Below, one piece after another: positions 36,011 through 44,748 of a DNA stretch of 64,000 bases. The notes beneath the pieces are model-generated. The model made no database searches, had not been told where the DNA came from, and saw only the letters and a program-made list of their open reading frames with translations. Within the stretch, counting starts at the first letter, position 1. Each line of letters begins with the position of its first letter. Origin of the DNA: Massilia sp. Se16.2.3. GTDB taxonomy: Bacteria > Pseudomonadota > Gammaproteobacteria > Burkholderiales > Burkholderiaceae_D. The stretch spans positions 2,728,001 to 2,792,000 of the forward strand of contig NZ_CP050451.1 of NCBI RefSeq assembly GCF_014171595.1, in the 5' to 3' direction. The position numbers were made by a program, and so were the translations under genes.

Positions 36011-36229
36011 GCTTTCATCAAGAATTCGCGGCTGCGCGGGGTTGTTTCCCCGGGGCCGGGCGGGGACAGCCTGGCAACAGGCGGCCGCTGCCAGCCAGGC
36101 GGCCGGCAGCGTTCAGTGTCCAGCCCTCCGACTTTAGCGAACGGATGGGTGAAAGTCGATAAATTTACCTGTCAAACCCGTCAATTCGATACCAAACTGT
36201 TGTTGTGAGGCAACGACAATTGCTGACTG

Positions 36230-36746
36230 CTAAGTGGCGCTCCACAGGCGTTCGCCGCCGTGGTCCAGGTGCGTGAGATAGAGGCGCAGGTCGAGTTCGA
36301 ACTGGTGGTAGTCCGGCTCCATCCAGCAGCACAGCTTGTAGAAGGCCTTGTCGTGCTGCTTTTCCTTCAGGTGCGCCAGCTCGTGGACGGCGATCATGCG
36401 CAGGAAGGGGAGCGGAGCGTCGCGGAAGACGCTGGCGATGCGGATCTCGTGCTTGGCCTTGAGCTTGCCGCCCTGGACACGCGAAATCGCCGTATGCAGG
36501 CCCAGCGCGTGCTGCACCACATGGATCTTGGTGTCGTAGGCGACCTTGGCGACTGGTTCCGCATTGCGCAGGTAGTCGTCCTTCAGTTCCTGTACGTAGT
36601 CATACAGGGCCCGGTCGGTGCGCAGGCCGTGGGCGCGCGGATAACGGCGCGCGCAGGAGCGCGCCGAGGCGGCCTTCGGCGAGTAGGCCGGCCGCCTGCT
36701 GGCGCAGGGGTTCTGGATAGGCGGTGAGGTAGGGAAGCGCTTGCAT
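36230..36746 (-). CDS. YgjP/DUF45-type M48 metallopeptidase (one frameshift)
   Basis: About 172 residues. The zinc motif HELAHLKEKQHDKAFYKL has HExxH and a third His downstream, as in the YgjP family. Upstream is LYDYVQELKDDYLRNAEPVA and VVQHALGLHTAISRVQGGKL. The N-terminus (QALPYLTAYPEPLRQQAAG) reads from ATG 36746 in another frame, changing near 36650 before RYPRAHGL. Predicted cytosolic peptidase of unknown target. Confidence 0.8.
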
Positions 36747-37024
36747 AGGCGCGGCAATGTATCACAGCCGCAGCGCTTGCGCGACGGCCCGCTTGCCGCC
36801 ATGGCGCCGACCCTGCCTGCTGCTGTTGGCGCTTCCGCAAGGCCGGCAGCCTTGCCTGGCGCAAGGCATGGCAGCCCGAGCCGGGGACGGATACCGGCAA
36901 CGGGGCGGCGCCTTTTCCTTGCTCGCTTCGCAACAAAGCCCTTACACTGGGCGGTCGAACGTCTGCCGCCCCGGCCGGGAAGGGCGTTCATATTGCCCTG
37001 TCTTTTTCTGCAGCGAGAAGCCGC

Positions 37025-37408
37025 TTGACGATCGAATACCGAACCCAGCCCTTGGCGCCTGCGCTGCTTCTCGAGGAGCTGGCGTTCTATGGCGAGGTGC
37101 TTGCCCGTCGGGGCATCGTCACGACGACCGCCATGTTCGGGTGGGACAGCTGTCTCGACATCGACGACATGTGGCAGGACATGCTGGTGCCGACACGGGA
37201 CCTCGTCGACTGGTTGCTGGCCGCGCAGCAGGCCGGAACGGTGATGGTCGGCAGGTCGGACGTGATCGTCTCGGCCGGAGACTGCACCTTCACCCTGTGC
37301 CACGAAAGCGATGTGCACATTGCCGCCGCAGCTGACGCGGCAGAGGAATTCTGGGTGCGCTGGACGGAGGAGGGCTATGCGCCGTATGCCGTTCCGCCGC
37401 TTCGGTAA
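37025..37408 (+). CDS. Hypothetical protein
   Basis: A 127-residue cytosolic protein with TIEYRTQPLAPALLLEELAF, a Trp-rich FGWDSCLDIDDMWQDM stretch and CHESDVHIAAAADAAEEFWV. The codon use fits the genome and the frame is well isolated. The start is a TTG at 37025 with a weak GAGAAG upstream; no better ATG exists. No family recognised. Confidence 0.55.
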   Translation: MTIEYRTQPLAPALLLEELAFYGEVLARRGIVTTTAMFGWDSCLDIDDMWQDMLVPTRDLVDWLLAAQQAGTVMVGRSDVIVSAGDCTFTLCHESDVHIAAAADAAEEFWVRWTEEGYAPYAVPPLR

Positions 37409-37661
37409 GCTAACCGGGCGACTGCGGTTCGGCTGGGCAGTGCGGGTGGCGCACCGGCTGCCGTCCGGATTGGCACCTGCCGCGCTGGTCGTGGTGCGCC
37501 GTCCCATGTGTCGTGCCGATGAAGGCCACGCGTCTCGCATGCACTGTAAGGGACGGATGCAAGACGGTCGCTACTCGCCGCCGGGCATCGGCCGGGCCCG
37601 AAATGGCGCGCCCCCATGCGGGATGCGAGACGCGCCAGGGGCGGGCTGTGCAGCCAGCCCT

Positions 37662-38057
37662 TTACTCCTCCTTGGCCGACTGGCGGTTGCCCCCTTTGCT
37701 GCCGCCGTTGCTCGAGCCAGCCGACCCGGCCGAACCACCTGCCGCGCTTGCCGTACGGCTGGCCGACTGCCGGCTCTCGCCACCCTTGCGGCCGATGTCG
37801 GCCATGTGGGCACGGTTGCGGCTCACGGCTTCCCCGCCTTTCTGGCCGGCGCGGCGCGCTTCCTCGGAATCGAATTCGTGCGCCGTGCCTTTCTGGTGGG
37901 CTGCCTGCCCGCCCTTGCTGGCAATTTCACGCTGCTGGTTCTGGTCCATCGCCGCAAAGCCCCGTTTGGCGGGGCCGCTGCCGCTGCCGCCACCACTTTT
38001 TTGCGCGCTGCCGCCGGAACTGCCAGCGCTCTTGCCGTTCTCCTTGCTTGTCGCCAT
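37662..38057 (-). CDS. KGG-domain stress-induced protein
   Basis: A 131-residue hydrophilic protein with three KGG motifs: REIASKGGQAAHQKGTAHEF, RRAGQKGGEAVSRNRAHMAD and IGRKGGESRQSA, framed by Ser/Gly-rich ends. It matches the GsiB/KGG family of stress-induced, disorder-prone proteins related to plant LEA proteins, linked to desiccation or general stress. CAGGAGAGCGAC precedes ATG 38057. Confidence 0.92.
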   Translation of the reverse strand: MATSKENGKSAGSSGGSAQKSGGGSGSGPAKRGFAAMDQNQQREIASKGGQAAHQKGTAHEFDSEEARRAGQKGGEAVSRNRAHMADIGRKGGESRQSASRTASAAGGSAGSAGSSNGGSKGGNRQSAKEE

Positions 38058-38169
38058 GTCGCTCTCCTGGTTGCCCTGCAGGTGAAGGGAAATGAGCACC
38101 GCATTGATGCGCTCGTGCGGTTAGAGACACCACCTGTTCGATAGTTCCGCCTGTTTTGCCGACTCGTCC

Positions 38170-38723
38170 TCAATCGGGGGCGCGCCGCGCGATGCGCATG
38201 CCCTCGCGCGGCGCCATCGCGTCGATCACGCCGCCGGCCGGGTCGATGTCTTCCTCGAGCTGGCGGCGCCGCTCGGCGAGCTTGTGGCCGAGCCGGTCCA
38301 GGTCCAGCCCTGCCGCGCGCGCGGCCTCGAACATCTCGCCTTCCTCCCTGGCGACGTGGTGTTCGACTTCCTCGGCCAGTACGGCGACGGTGGCCTCGAA
38401 GTGTTCGTCGCCGGGATACATGACCTCGAGCTGGGCGACCAGTTCGCGTACGCCCGCATGCTCGATGTCGGCTTCGTCGACCATCTCGTCGTCGCCGCTC
38501 GCCGCACGCAGCGCCGGGTAGAAAATCTCTTCCTCGAGCAGGCCGTGCGTGATCAGCTCGGCGCAGAGCTCGTCGATCAGGCCGGCCTTGCGTTCGTCTT
38601 CGTCGTCCATGCCGCGCAGGCGCGCGAAGGCGCCGAACAGCTGGCGGATGCGCTCGTGGTCGGCGCGCAGCAGCGTCAGCGCGTCGGCCGGCCCGTCCGG
38701 GCGGGGTGTGCCGGGGTTGCCAT
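38170..38723 (-). CDS. Hemerythrin-like HHE domain protein (one frameshift)
   Basis: About 184 residues. Four-helix HHE pattern: RADHERIRQLFGAF, ELITHGLLEEEIFYPALRAA, VEHHVAREEGEMFEAARA, giving the His and Glu ligands of a di-iron centre. The start ATG at 38723 has a strong AAGGAGGTCCC but reads ATPAHPA in one frame before DGPADALTLLR in another, joined near 38700. Such proteins sense or store oxygen or nitric oxide. It lies between a KGG protein and a phasin-like gene. Confidence 0.85.
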
Positions 38724-38747
38724 GGGACCTCCTTGGTAGGTTGAAAG

Positions 38748-39115
38748 CTAGGTGGGATTCGTGGCGGTGCCGGCCGTGGCGCGGGCTGCCTGCCAGCCGC
38801 CGTCGCTGGCTTCGCGCGCAGGGCCGCGCCGCCCGAGGCAAGCAGGTTCATCAGCTCGGTCTGCCAGTGGCGCCAGTGCTCCAGCGCCGGCTGCGCTTCA
38901 CGCACCGACACGCCCGTCATCTGGAACGGGTCGCTGCAGGCGCCGAGCTGGCGGCCCAGGTGGATGGCGTCATCAAGCAGCTGGCGCGTGGTGCGCAGGT
39001 TCAGGGCGCCGAGCTGGCCGAGCGTCTCGACCGCATGGCGCGTGAGCTGGGTGAGGAACTGCACTTGCGCGTCGAGCTGCGCGTGCAGGGCGGGAGGAGT
39101 GGGGAAGGCTTGCAT
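38748..39115 (-). CDS. Phasin-like protein (one frameshift)
   Basis: About 122 residues, mainly helical: LHAQLDAQVQFLTQLTRHAV, LGQLGALNLRTTRQLLDDAI, VREAQPALEHWRHWQTELMN. The spacing resembles the granule-associated phasin 2 family. The straight frame runs into the next gene; shifting near 38815 gives EASDGGWQAARATAGTATNP and a stop at 38748. AAGGACATCC precedes ATG 39115. It would be the second phasin of the window. Confidence 0.65.
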
Positions 39116-39289
39116 GGATGTCCTTGACGTGAACGAGGGGAGCTCGTCCGCAGGGACCGGCCATGGACGAACGAGCGTCGGTATAGACGCCGTTCGTGCG
39201 ATGGAGTTCAAGGAGATTGCGCGCGCCTGCGTTTCGGTCAAGCGGGCGTCACATCAGGCCATGCCGCGTGGCGGCATGGCATACCGGCC

Positions 39290-40315
39290 TCAGGCGTCGG
39301 CAACTTTCAGGACCAGCTTGCCGAGGTTCTCGCCCCTGAACAGCATCAGCAGGGTTTGCGGGAACGTCTCGAAGCCTTCGACGATGTGTTCGCGGCTCTT
39401 GAAGCTGCCTTCCTGCATCCAGCGCGCGATGGCGGCCACGCCTTCCGGATAGCGGGCAGCGTAGTCGGTCACCAGCATGCCTTCCATGCGTGCGCGGTTC
39501 ACCAGCAGCGACAGGTAGTTGGCCGGGCCCTTCACGGCACTCGTCGCGTTGTACTGGGAGATGGCGCCGCAGATCACGATGCGGGCTTTCATGTTGATGC
39601 GGGTGAGCACGGTGTCGAGGATGTCGCCGCCGACATTGTCGAAGTAGACGTCCACGCCCTGCGGGCAATGCTGCTTCAGGCCGCCGTGCACGTCGCCGGC
39701 CTTGTAGTCGATGCAGGCATCGAAACCGAGTTCCTCCACCACGAAGCGGCATTTGTCCGCGCCACCGGCGATGCCGACCACGCGGCAGCCCAGGTGCTTT
39801 GCCACCTGGCCGACGGTCATGCCGACCGCGCCGGCCGCGCCCGACACCACCACCGTGTCGCCGGCCTTGGGCTGGCCGACCTCGATCAGGCCAAAGTAGG
39901 CCGTCATGCCCGGCATGCCGAGGGCATTGAGCCAGGTCGGCAGGGGCGCCAGCGCCGGATCGACCTTCACCGGGGCGGTGGCCTTGTCGTCGGCAGGACC
40001 GGTCCAGAAGCGCTGCACGCCCATCACGCCCATCACGTGGTCGCCGACGGCGAAGCGCGGCGAGCTCGATTCGACGACGACGCCGACGCCGCCGGCGCGC
40101 ATCACCTCGCCGATGGCGACCGGGCGCACATAGGATTTGCCTTCGTTCATCCAGCCGCGCATGGCCGGGTCGAGCGACAGGTAGAGCAGCTTGACGCGCA
40201 CTTCGCCGGGCTGCAGATCGGCCAGGGCCGGTGCGGCGCGGCTCCAGTCGCTGTCCTTGGGCATGCCGACCGGGCGGGCGGCAAGCAGGAATTGGTCGTT
40301 GGCGGCTTGCGTCAT
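39290..40315 (-). CDS. NADP-dependent medium-chain oxidoreductase (alkenal/one reductase type)
   Basis: A 341-residue medium-chain dehydrogenase without zinc motifs. The N-terminal part has LSLDPAMRGWMNEGKSYV and PVAIGEVMRAGGVGVVVES; the cofactor site is VVSGAAGAVGMTVGQVAKHLG; later YFDNVGGDILDTVL and CGAISQYNA are typical of the CurA/prostaglandin reductase group (YncB-like). These enzymes reduce alkenals and enones with NADPH. Divergent from purU. Confidence 0.93.
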   Translation of the reverse strand: MTQAANDQFLLAARPVGMPKDSDWSRAAPALADLQPGEVRVKLLYLSLDPAMRGWMNEGKSYVRPVAIGEVMRAGGVGVVVESSSPRFAVGDHVMGVMGVQRFWTGPADDKATAPVKVDPALAPLPTWLNALGMPGMTAYFGLIEVGQPKAGDTVVVSGAAGAVGMTVGQVAKHLGCRVVGIAGGADKCRFVVEELGFDACIDYKAGDVHGGLKQHCPQGVDVYFDNVGGDILDTVLTRINMKARIVICGAISQYNATSAVKGPANYLSLLVNRARMEGMLVTDYAARYPEGVAAIARWMQEGSFKSREHIVEGFETFPQTLLMLFRGENLGKLVLKVADA

Positions 40316-40470
40316 GGGTGTCTCCTTCAGGGATGGTGGAAACGGTGACTATACCGAAAAAATACGGTCGTGCGTTTTTGGTGCCCGATTTTTTGTGGCT
40401 GTTTTTGCATGGCTGTTTTTACAAGGCATGCGACAATGCCCGAGCTCCTTCGACTACCATCCCCGCCACC

Positions 40471-41337
40471 ATGACGCATCCGGAATACATCCTGACCCTG
40501 TCCTGCCATGACCAGCGCGGCATCGTGCTGCGCGTGGCCGGTTTCCTGGCCGAGCACGGCTGCAACATCATCGATTCGGCCCAGTTCGGCGACCCGGAAT
40601 CGCAGCTTTTCTTCATGCGCGTGCACTTCGCGCTCGAAGACGCGGGCGTGGCCGATGGCGACCTGCGCGGGGCCTTTGCGGCCTTCTGCGAGGCGAACGC
40701 CATGCGCGGCGAGCTGCACGATGCGCATGCCAGGCCGCGCGTGCTGATCATGGTCTCGAAGATCGGCCACTGCCTCAACGACCTGCTGTTCCGCTACAAG
40801 AGCGGCCTGCTGCCGGTGGAGATTCCCGCCATCGTGTCGAACCACATGGACTTCTACCAGCTCGCGGCAAGTTACAATATCCCGTTTCACCACTTGCCGC
40901 TGGCGGCCGGCGCGCCGGAAGAAGCCAAGCTGGCGCAGGAAGCGCGCATCATCGAGCTGCTCGACATGCACCGCATCGACCTGGTGGTGCTGGCGCGCTA
41001 CATGCAGATCCTGTCGCCGGGACTGTGCGAGGCCTTGAAGGGGCGGGCGATCAATATCCACCACTCCTTCCTGCCGAGCTTCAAGGGCGCGCGCCCGTAT
41101 GCCCAGGCGCACCGCCGCGGCGTCAAGCTGATCGGCGCGACGGCCCACTTCGTCACGGGCGACCTTGACGAAGGCCCGATCATCGAGCAGGACGTCGAAC
41201 GGGTCGATCACGCGATGACGGTCGATGAATTGACCGCCATCGGGCGCGACGTCGAATGCGTGGTGCTGGCGCGCGCGGTCAAGTGGTTCGTGGAACACCG
41301 CATTTTGCAAAATGGCGACCGCACGGTCGTTTTTTAA
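40471..41337 (+). CDS. purU: Formyltetrahydrofolate deformylase PurU
   Basis: A 288-residue enzyme splitting 10-formyl-THF to formate and THF. The N-terminal ACT domain has YILTLSCHDQRGIVLRVAGF; the C-terminal formyltransferase fold has VSNHMDFYQLAASYNIPFHH, ARYMQILSPGLCEALKGRAI, NIHHSFLPSFKGARPYAQA with the catalytic His, and THFVTGDLDEGPII-like ATAHFVTGDLDEGPII with the catalytic Asp. Start at 40471 gives the standard length. Probably co-transcribed with yaeQ, 21 bases on. Confidence 0.96.
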   Translation: MTHPEYILTLSCHDQRGIVLRVAGFLAEHGCNIIDSAQFGDPESQLFFMRVHFALEDAGVADGDLRGAFAAFCEANAMRGELHDAHARPRVLIMVSKIGHCLNDLLFRYKSGLLPVEIPAIVSNHMDFYQLAASYNIPFHHLPLAAGAPEEAKLAQEARIIELLDMHRIDLVVLARYMQILSPGLCEALKGRAINIHHSFLPSFKGARPYAQAHRRGVKLIGATAHFVTGDLDEGPIIEQDVERVDHAMTVDELTAIGRDVECVVLARAVKWFVEHRILQNGDRTVVF

Positions 41338-41358
41338 TCACTGGGTATTCAAGCATCA

Positions 41359-41901
41359 ATGGCTCTTAAAGCAACCATCTACAAGGCAGACCTGCAGATC
41401 GCGGACATGGACCGCAACTACTACGCCGAGCACGGGCTGACGATCGCCCGCCATCCGTCCGAGACCGACGAGCGCGTGATGATCCGCGTGCTGGCCTTTG
41501 CCCTGCACGCGAATGAAGCGCTGGGCTTTACCAAGGGCCTGTTCGACACCGACGAGCCCGACCTGTGGCAGAAGGACCTGACCGGCGCCATCGATACCTG
41601 GATCGAGATCGGCCAGCCCGACGAGAAGCGCCTGCTGAAGGCCTGCGGGCGCGCCGAGCACGTGGTCGTGTACAGCTACAGCGCCACCAGCCACATCTGG
41701 TGGAAAGGCATCGCCAACAAGGTCGAACGCGCACGCAACCTCACCGTGATCAACATTCCGGCCGAGGCGAGTGCGGGACTGGAAAAGCTGGCCAAGCGTG
41801 CCATGCAGCTGCAGTGCACGATCCAGGACGGCCAGCTGTGGCTGACCGACAGCGTCGACACCGTACTGGTCGAGCGCGAAGTCTTCAAGGCCGCCGCCTG
41901 A
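41359..41901 (+). CDS. yaeQ: YaeQ family protein
   Basis: A 180-residue protein with the whole YaeQ pattern: ALKATIYKADLQIADMDRN, YYAEHGLTIARHPSETDERV, LWQKDLTGAIDTWIEIGQPD, YSYSATSHIWWKGIANKVER. The fold is a restriction-endonuclease-like core, though the family was first found as a suppressor of RfaH loss. Right after purU, same strand. Confidence 0.95.
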   Translation: MALKATIYKADLQIADMDRNYYAEHGLTIARHPSETDERVMIRVLAFALHANEALGFTKGLFDTDEPDLWQKDLTGAIDTWIEIGQPDEKRLLKACGRAEHVVVYSYSATSHIWWKGIANKVERARNLTVINIPAEASAGLEKLAKRAMQLQCTIQDGQLWLTDSVDTVLVEREVFKAAA

Positions 41902-41948
41902 GCCGGCCGGCACTATAATCGATCGTCTTTCATCCTCGAGAGTACCCC

Positions 41949-42416
41949 ATGACCCGTTCCGTGATTGCTTTCCTCGCCTGCGCCCTGGCATCGAGCGGCG
42001 CACTGGCCCAAGTGAGCGTCCTCGACCCCTGGGTGCGCGCCACCGTGCCGCAGCAAAAGAGCGCGGGCGCCTTCATGCGGGTCCAGTCGACAGCGCCGGC
42101 CCGCCTGGTGGGCGTGAGCACGCCCGCGGCCGGACGCGCCGAGATCCACGAGATGGCGATGGAGAACAACACGATGCGCATGCGCCAGGTCGACGCCATC
42201 GCGCTGCCGCCCGGTAAGCAAGTGAACCTGGCCTCCGGCGGCTACCACCTGATGTTCTTCGACCTGAAGCGCCAGCTGAAGGAAGGCGAAACCGTGCCCG
42301 TGACCCTGGTGGTGGAGGATGCCGCGAAGAAGCGCAGCAGCGTGACGGTGGAGGCGCAGGTGCGGCCGCTGACCTATGTCGCGCCGCAGGTGGGGCAGGG
42401 GCACGCGGGACACTAA
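41949..42416 (+). CDS. Periplasmic copper chaperone PCu(A)C
   Basis: A 155-residue exported protein. Signal peptide (SVIAFLACALASSGALAQ), WVRATVPQQKSAGAFMRVQ, and the copper site: EIHEMAMENNTMRMR with His-Met ligands and the distal GGYHLMFFDLKRQL with another His and Met. PCu(A)C delivers Cu(I) to the CuA site of cytochrome oxidase in the periplasm. The C-terminus is His-containing (GQGHAGH). GAGAGTACCCC precedes ATG 41949. Confidence 0.95.
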   Translation: MTRSVIAFLACALASSGALAQVSVLDPWVRATVPQQKSAGAFMRVQSTAPARLVGVSTPAAGRAEIHEMAMENNTMRMRQVDAIALPPGKQVNLASGGYHLMFFDLKRQLKEGETVPVTLVVEDAAKKRSSVTVEAQVRPLTYVAPQVGQGHAGH

Positions 42417-42479
42417 TCGGACCGCGTGGGGTTATCGGGGCCGGGGGCGTCGATAACGTTGGCTACTGTACGATGACTG

Positions 42480-42541
42480 CGTGGGCACGGGGCGCCCACC
42501 CTACGATGATCACGTTGCAGGGTGGGCGCCGCGTGCCCACG
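42480..42541. repeat. REP-like inverted repeat with GGGTGGGC core
   Basis: 22-bp arms at 42480-42501 and 42520-42541 with one mismatch, around an 18-base loop holding CTACGATGATCACGTTGCA-like sequence. The arms carry GCGCCCACCC and GGGTGGGCGC, so they are two facing copies of the motif at 19866. It sits between convergent genes. Confidence 0.85.
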
Positions 42542-42561
42542 CGGTACGTGAACCGACGGCG

Positions 42562-43350
42562 TTACAGCGGCGCCGCCCCGATTCGCTTCACATCCCCCGA
42601 CCCCACGGTCGACTTGCTGACGCGCGGGTCGCCGTAGTAATTCACGTCGCCCGAGCCGGCGATCGTGACGGACAACTCGTTGCGCGGCCAGACGGTGGCT
42701 TCGCCGGAGCCGACCACGGTGACGCTGGCGCGGTTCGCGGCGACGCGTCCAAGGTCGACGTCGCCCGAGCCGCCGATCGACACCGTCAGCGCGCCGACCG
42801 TGCCGCGGCCGGCCTTCAAGTCGCCGCTGCCGCCGAGCGACACCGCCAGCGACTCGCTTTCCACGCCTTTCAGCTTGATCGAGCCGGAACCGCCGATGTC
42901 GACTTCCAGCGCGCGCCCGCGCAGGGCGTCCGACTCGATGTTGCCCGAGCCGCCCAGTGCCAGGCGCTCGATCGCCCGCGCCTGCACCACGACGCGGATC
43001 GATGTCGACTGCAGGTTGAGGTTGCGGCGCGCCGGGCGGATCTTCAGGGTATTACCCTCGACAACGGTCTCGAGCAGGGGCAGCAGGTTGTCGTCGGCTT
43101 CCACCGTTACGCCTTCGGTGTCGCCGATACGCAGTTCGACGCTGCCCGGCACCGCCAGCGACAGGCCGTTGAAGCTGCCCACCTGGCGGGTCTGCTTGAC
43201 GATCTTGCCGCTGCCTTGCACCTGCTCGCCGCCCCAGGACCGGGGCGCGGCCATGGCGGTGGCGGTGTAGGCGGCGCCGGCCAGGCTTGCCGCGATACAG
43301 GCGGCCAGCAGGGTGCGGCGGCCGAAGGAGGAAAGCGTGTTCTTGTTCAT
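42562..43350 (-). CDS. DUF2807 (head GIN domain) exported protein
   Basis: A 262-residue exported protein. Signal peptide (RRTLLAACIAASLAGAAYTA), then the beta-helix-like DUF2807 domain with VGSFNGLSLAVPGSVELRIG, VEADDNLLPLLETVVEGNTL, and repeated GGSGNIESD, GGSGSIKLK, GGSGDLKA, GGSGDVDLG, VGSGEATVW, AGSGDVNYY units. Each GSG turn marks a rung of a parallel beta structure. Function in bacteria unknown. Start at 43350 after GAGGACACGACC. Confidence 0.9.
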   Translation of the reverse strand: MNKNTLSSFGRRTLLAACIAASLAGAAYTATAMAAPRSWGGEQVQGSGKIVKQTRQVGSFNGLSLAVPGSVELRIGDTEGVTVEADDNLLPLLETVVEGNTLKIRPARRNLNLQSTSIRVVVQARAIERLALGGSGNIESDALRGRALEVDIGGSGSIKLKGVESESLAVSLGGSGDLKAGRGTVGALTVSIGGSGDVDLGRVAANRASVTVVGSGEATVWPRNELSVTIAGSGDVNYYGDPRVSKSTVGSGDVKRIGAAPL

Positions 43351-43466
43351 GGTCGTGTCCTCGTGGTGGTCGATGCTGGCACTGTAGCGCCGGGCCGCGG
43401 GCGAGGGCAGGGCTTTGCGACGAAATGCGGGCAAACGCGACCAGGATGCAGCGGACGCGGACAGAC

Positions 43467-44021
43467 TCAGGATCGTCCCGGCACGTCCAGGTAGCCCGGC
43501 GGCACGCTTTCCGTCAGCCAGACCCCGTTGTCGGCCTGGTAGAAGCGCAACCCGTCCGCATGCATGGTGGCGGCATCCACGCGCAGGACGACCGGCTTGC
43601 CATGGCGCGCGCCCACCTCGACCGCGGTGGCATGGTCGGGCGACAGGTGGACGTGGTGGCGTGAGCCCGGGCGCAGTCCCTCTTCGCGGATGGCGTCGAG
43701 GAAGCGGGTGGCCGTGCCGTGGTACAGCTGGGGCGGCGGCACGCTTTCCCTGTGCCGCAGCTGCACGCTCGTGGTCGAATGCCCCTGCACGGCGCGGATG
43801 CGCAGGCCGTCATCGGACACGGCAAAGCGCTTCTTGTCGTTGCTGCGCACGACCTCATCGACCAGGGCACGATCGATGGAGCGCCCGTGGCGGCCCGCCG
43901 CCTCGATCAGGGTGGAAACCTCGACCCAGCCTTCGCTGTCGAGGGCGATGCCGATCGCCTGCGGTGCGTGGCGCAGCACGAAGCTCAGGAACTTGCTGGT
44001 TTCGACGGCGTGCTTGCTCAT
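43467..44021 (-). CDS. kptA: RNA 2'-phosphotransferase KptA (Tpt1 family)
   Basis: A 184-residue homologue of yeast Tpt1, which moves an internal RNA 2'-phosphate to NAD. SKFLSFVLRHAPQAIGIALD, EGWVEVSTLIEA, FAVSDDGLRIRAVQGHST, LYHGTATRFLDAIREEGL and RHHVHLSPDHATAVEVGARH hold the conserved R-H-R-R pattern. Bacteria lack the tRNA splicing that needs it, so its natural target is unclear; it may repair RNA 2'-phosphates or ADP-ribosylate ends. Monocistronic. Confidence 0.95.
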   Translation of the reverse strand: MSKHAVETSKFLSFVLRHAPQAIGIALDSEGWVEVSTLIEAAGRHGRSIDRALVDEVVRSNDKKRFAVSDDGLRIRAVQGHSTTSVQLRHRESVPPPQLYHGTATRFLDAIREEGLRPGSRHHVHLSPDHATAVEVGARHGKPVVLRVDAATMHADGLRFYQADNGVWLTESVPPGYLDVPGRS

Positions 44022-44177
44022 CTGTTTTTCGCTCTTGATGTGGACGATTGCGCCATGATAGCTCCGCAGCTGTGCATTCTGACAACAGCGCGCTACGCCG
44101 GACCGTGCAGCGGAACGCCACTTCCACTACAATCTTGCCCTTTTGTTTCCGGCAGTCCCCGGTAAGGAAGTGATGTC

Positions 44178-44651
44178 ATGAATGCGGTTTTGTTTCTCCT
44201 GGCCTTTTGCGTCGGCATCTTCATCTCGGTGCAAGCGGCGGTCAACAGCCAGCTCGCCAGTGCCCTGCATGCCAATTCGGTGGTCGCGGCCCTGATCTCG
44301 TTTTCCGTCGGCACGCTGGTGCTGGCCATTGCCGCCTTTGCCCGCGGCGGCGTCGGCGAAGCCCTGGGCGCCTTGACCCAGCAGCCGCTGTGGAAACTCG
44401 GCGGCGGCGTGCTCGGCGCCGCTTTCGTGTTCGGCACCGTGTTCCTGGCGCCACGCATTGGCCTCTTGAACCTGGTGGTGCTGGTGATTGCGGGCCAGCT
44501 CATGATGTCGATGGCGATCGATAATTTCGGCCTGGTGCAGATGGCGGTGCGCAAGGTGTCGAACGTGCGCATGGCGGGCGCCCTGGTGGTGGTGGCTGGG
44601 GTTGCCCTGACGCTGTTCGGCGACAAGATTGTTGCAGCACTGGGACGTTAA
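44178..44651 (+). CDS. DMT-superfamily YdcZ/DUF606 membrane protein
   Basis: A 157-residue inner-membrane protein with five hydrophobic helices: AVLFLLAFCVGIFISVQAAV, VVAALISFSVGTLVLAIAAF, WKLGGGVLGAAFVFGTVFLA, LLNLVVLVIAGQLMMSMAID, and MAGALVVVAGVALTLFG. The NSQLA near the start and LAPRIG are typical of YdcZ-type half transporters. Substrate unknown. The ATG is preceded by GTAAGGAAGTGATGTC. Confidence 0.9.
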   Translation: MNAVLFLLAFCVGIFISVQAAVNSQLASALHANSVVAALISFSVGTLVLAIAAFARGGVGEALGALTQQPLWKLGGGVLGAAFVFGTVFLAPRIGLLNLVVLVIAGQLMMSMAIDNFGLVQMAVRKVSNVRMAGALVVVAGVALTLFGDKIVAALGR

Positions 44652-44748
44652 ATAATTTCTTTCTTGCAGCTGCAATTTCTGGCGAGCATGGTTTTATAAT
44701 GATCGGCATTGTCGTAACGACACACTGATCGATCAAGAGCCACGCCAG

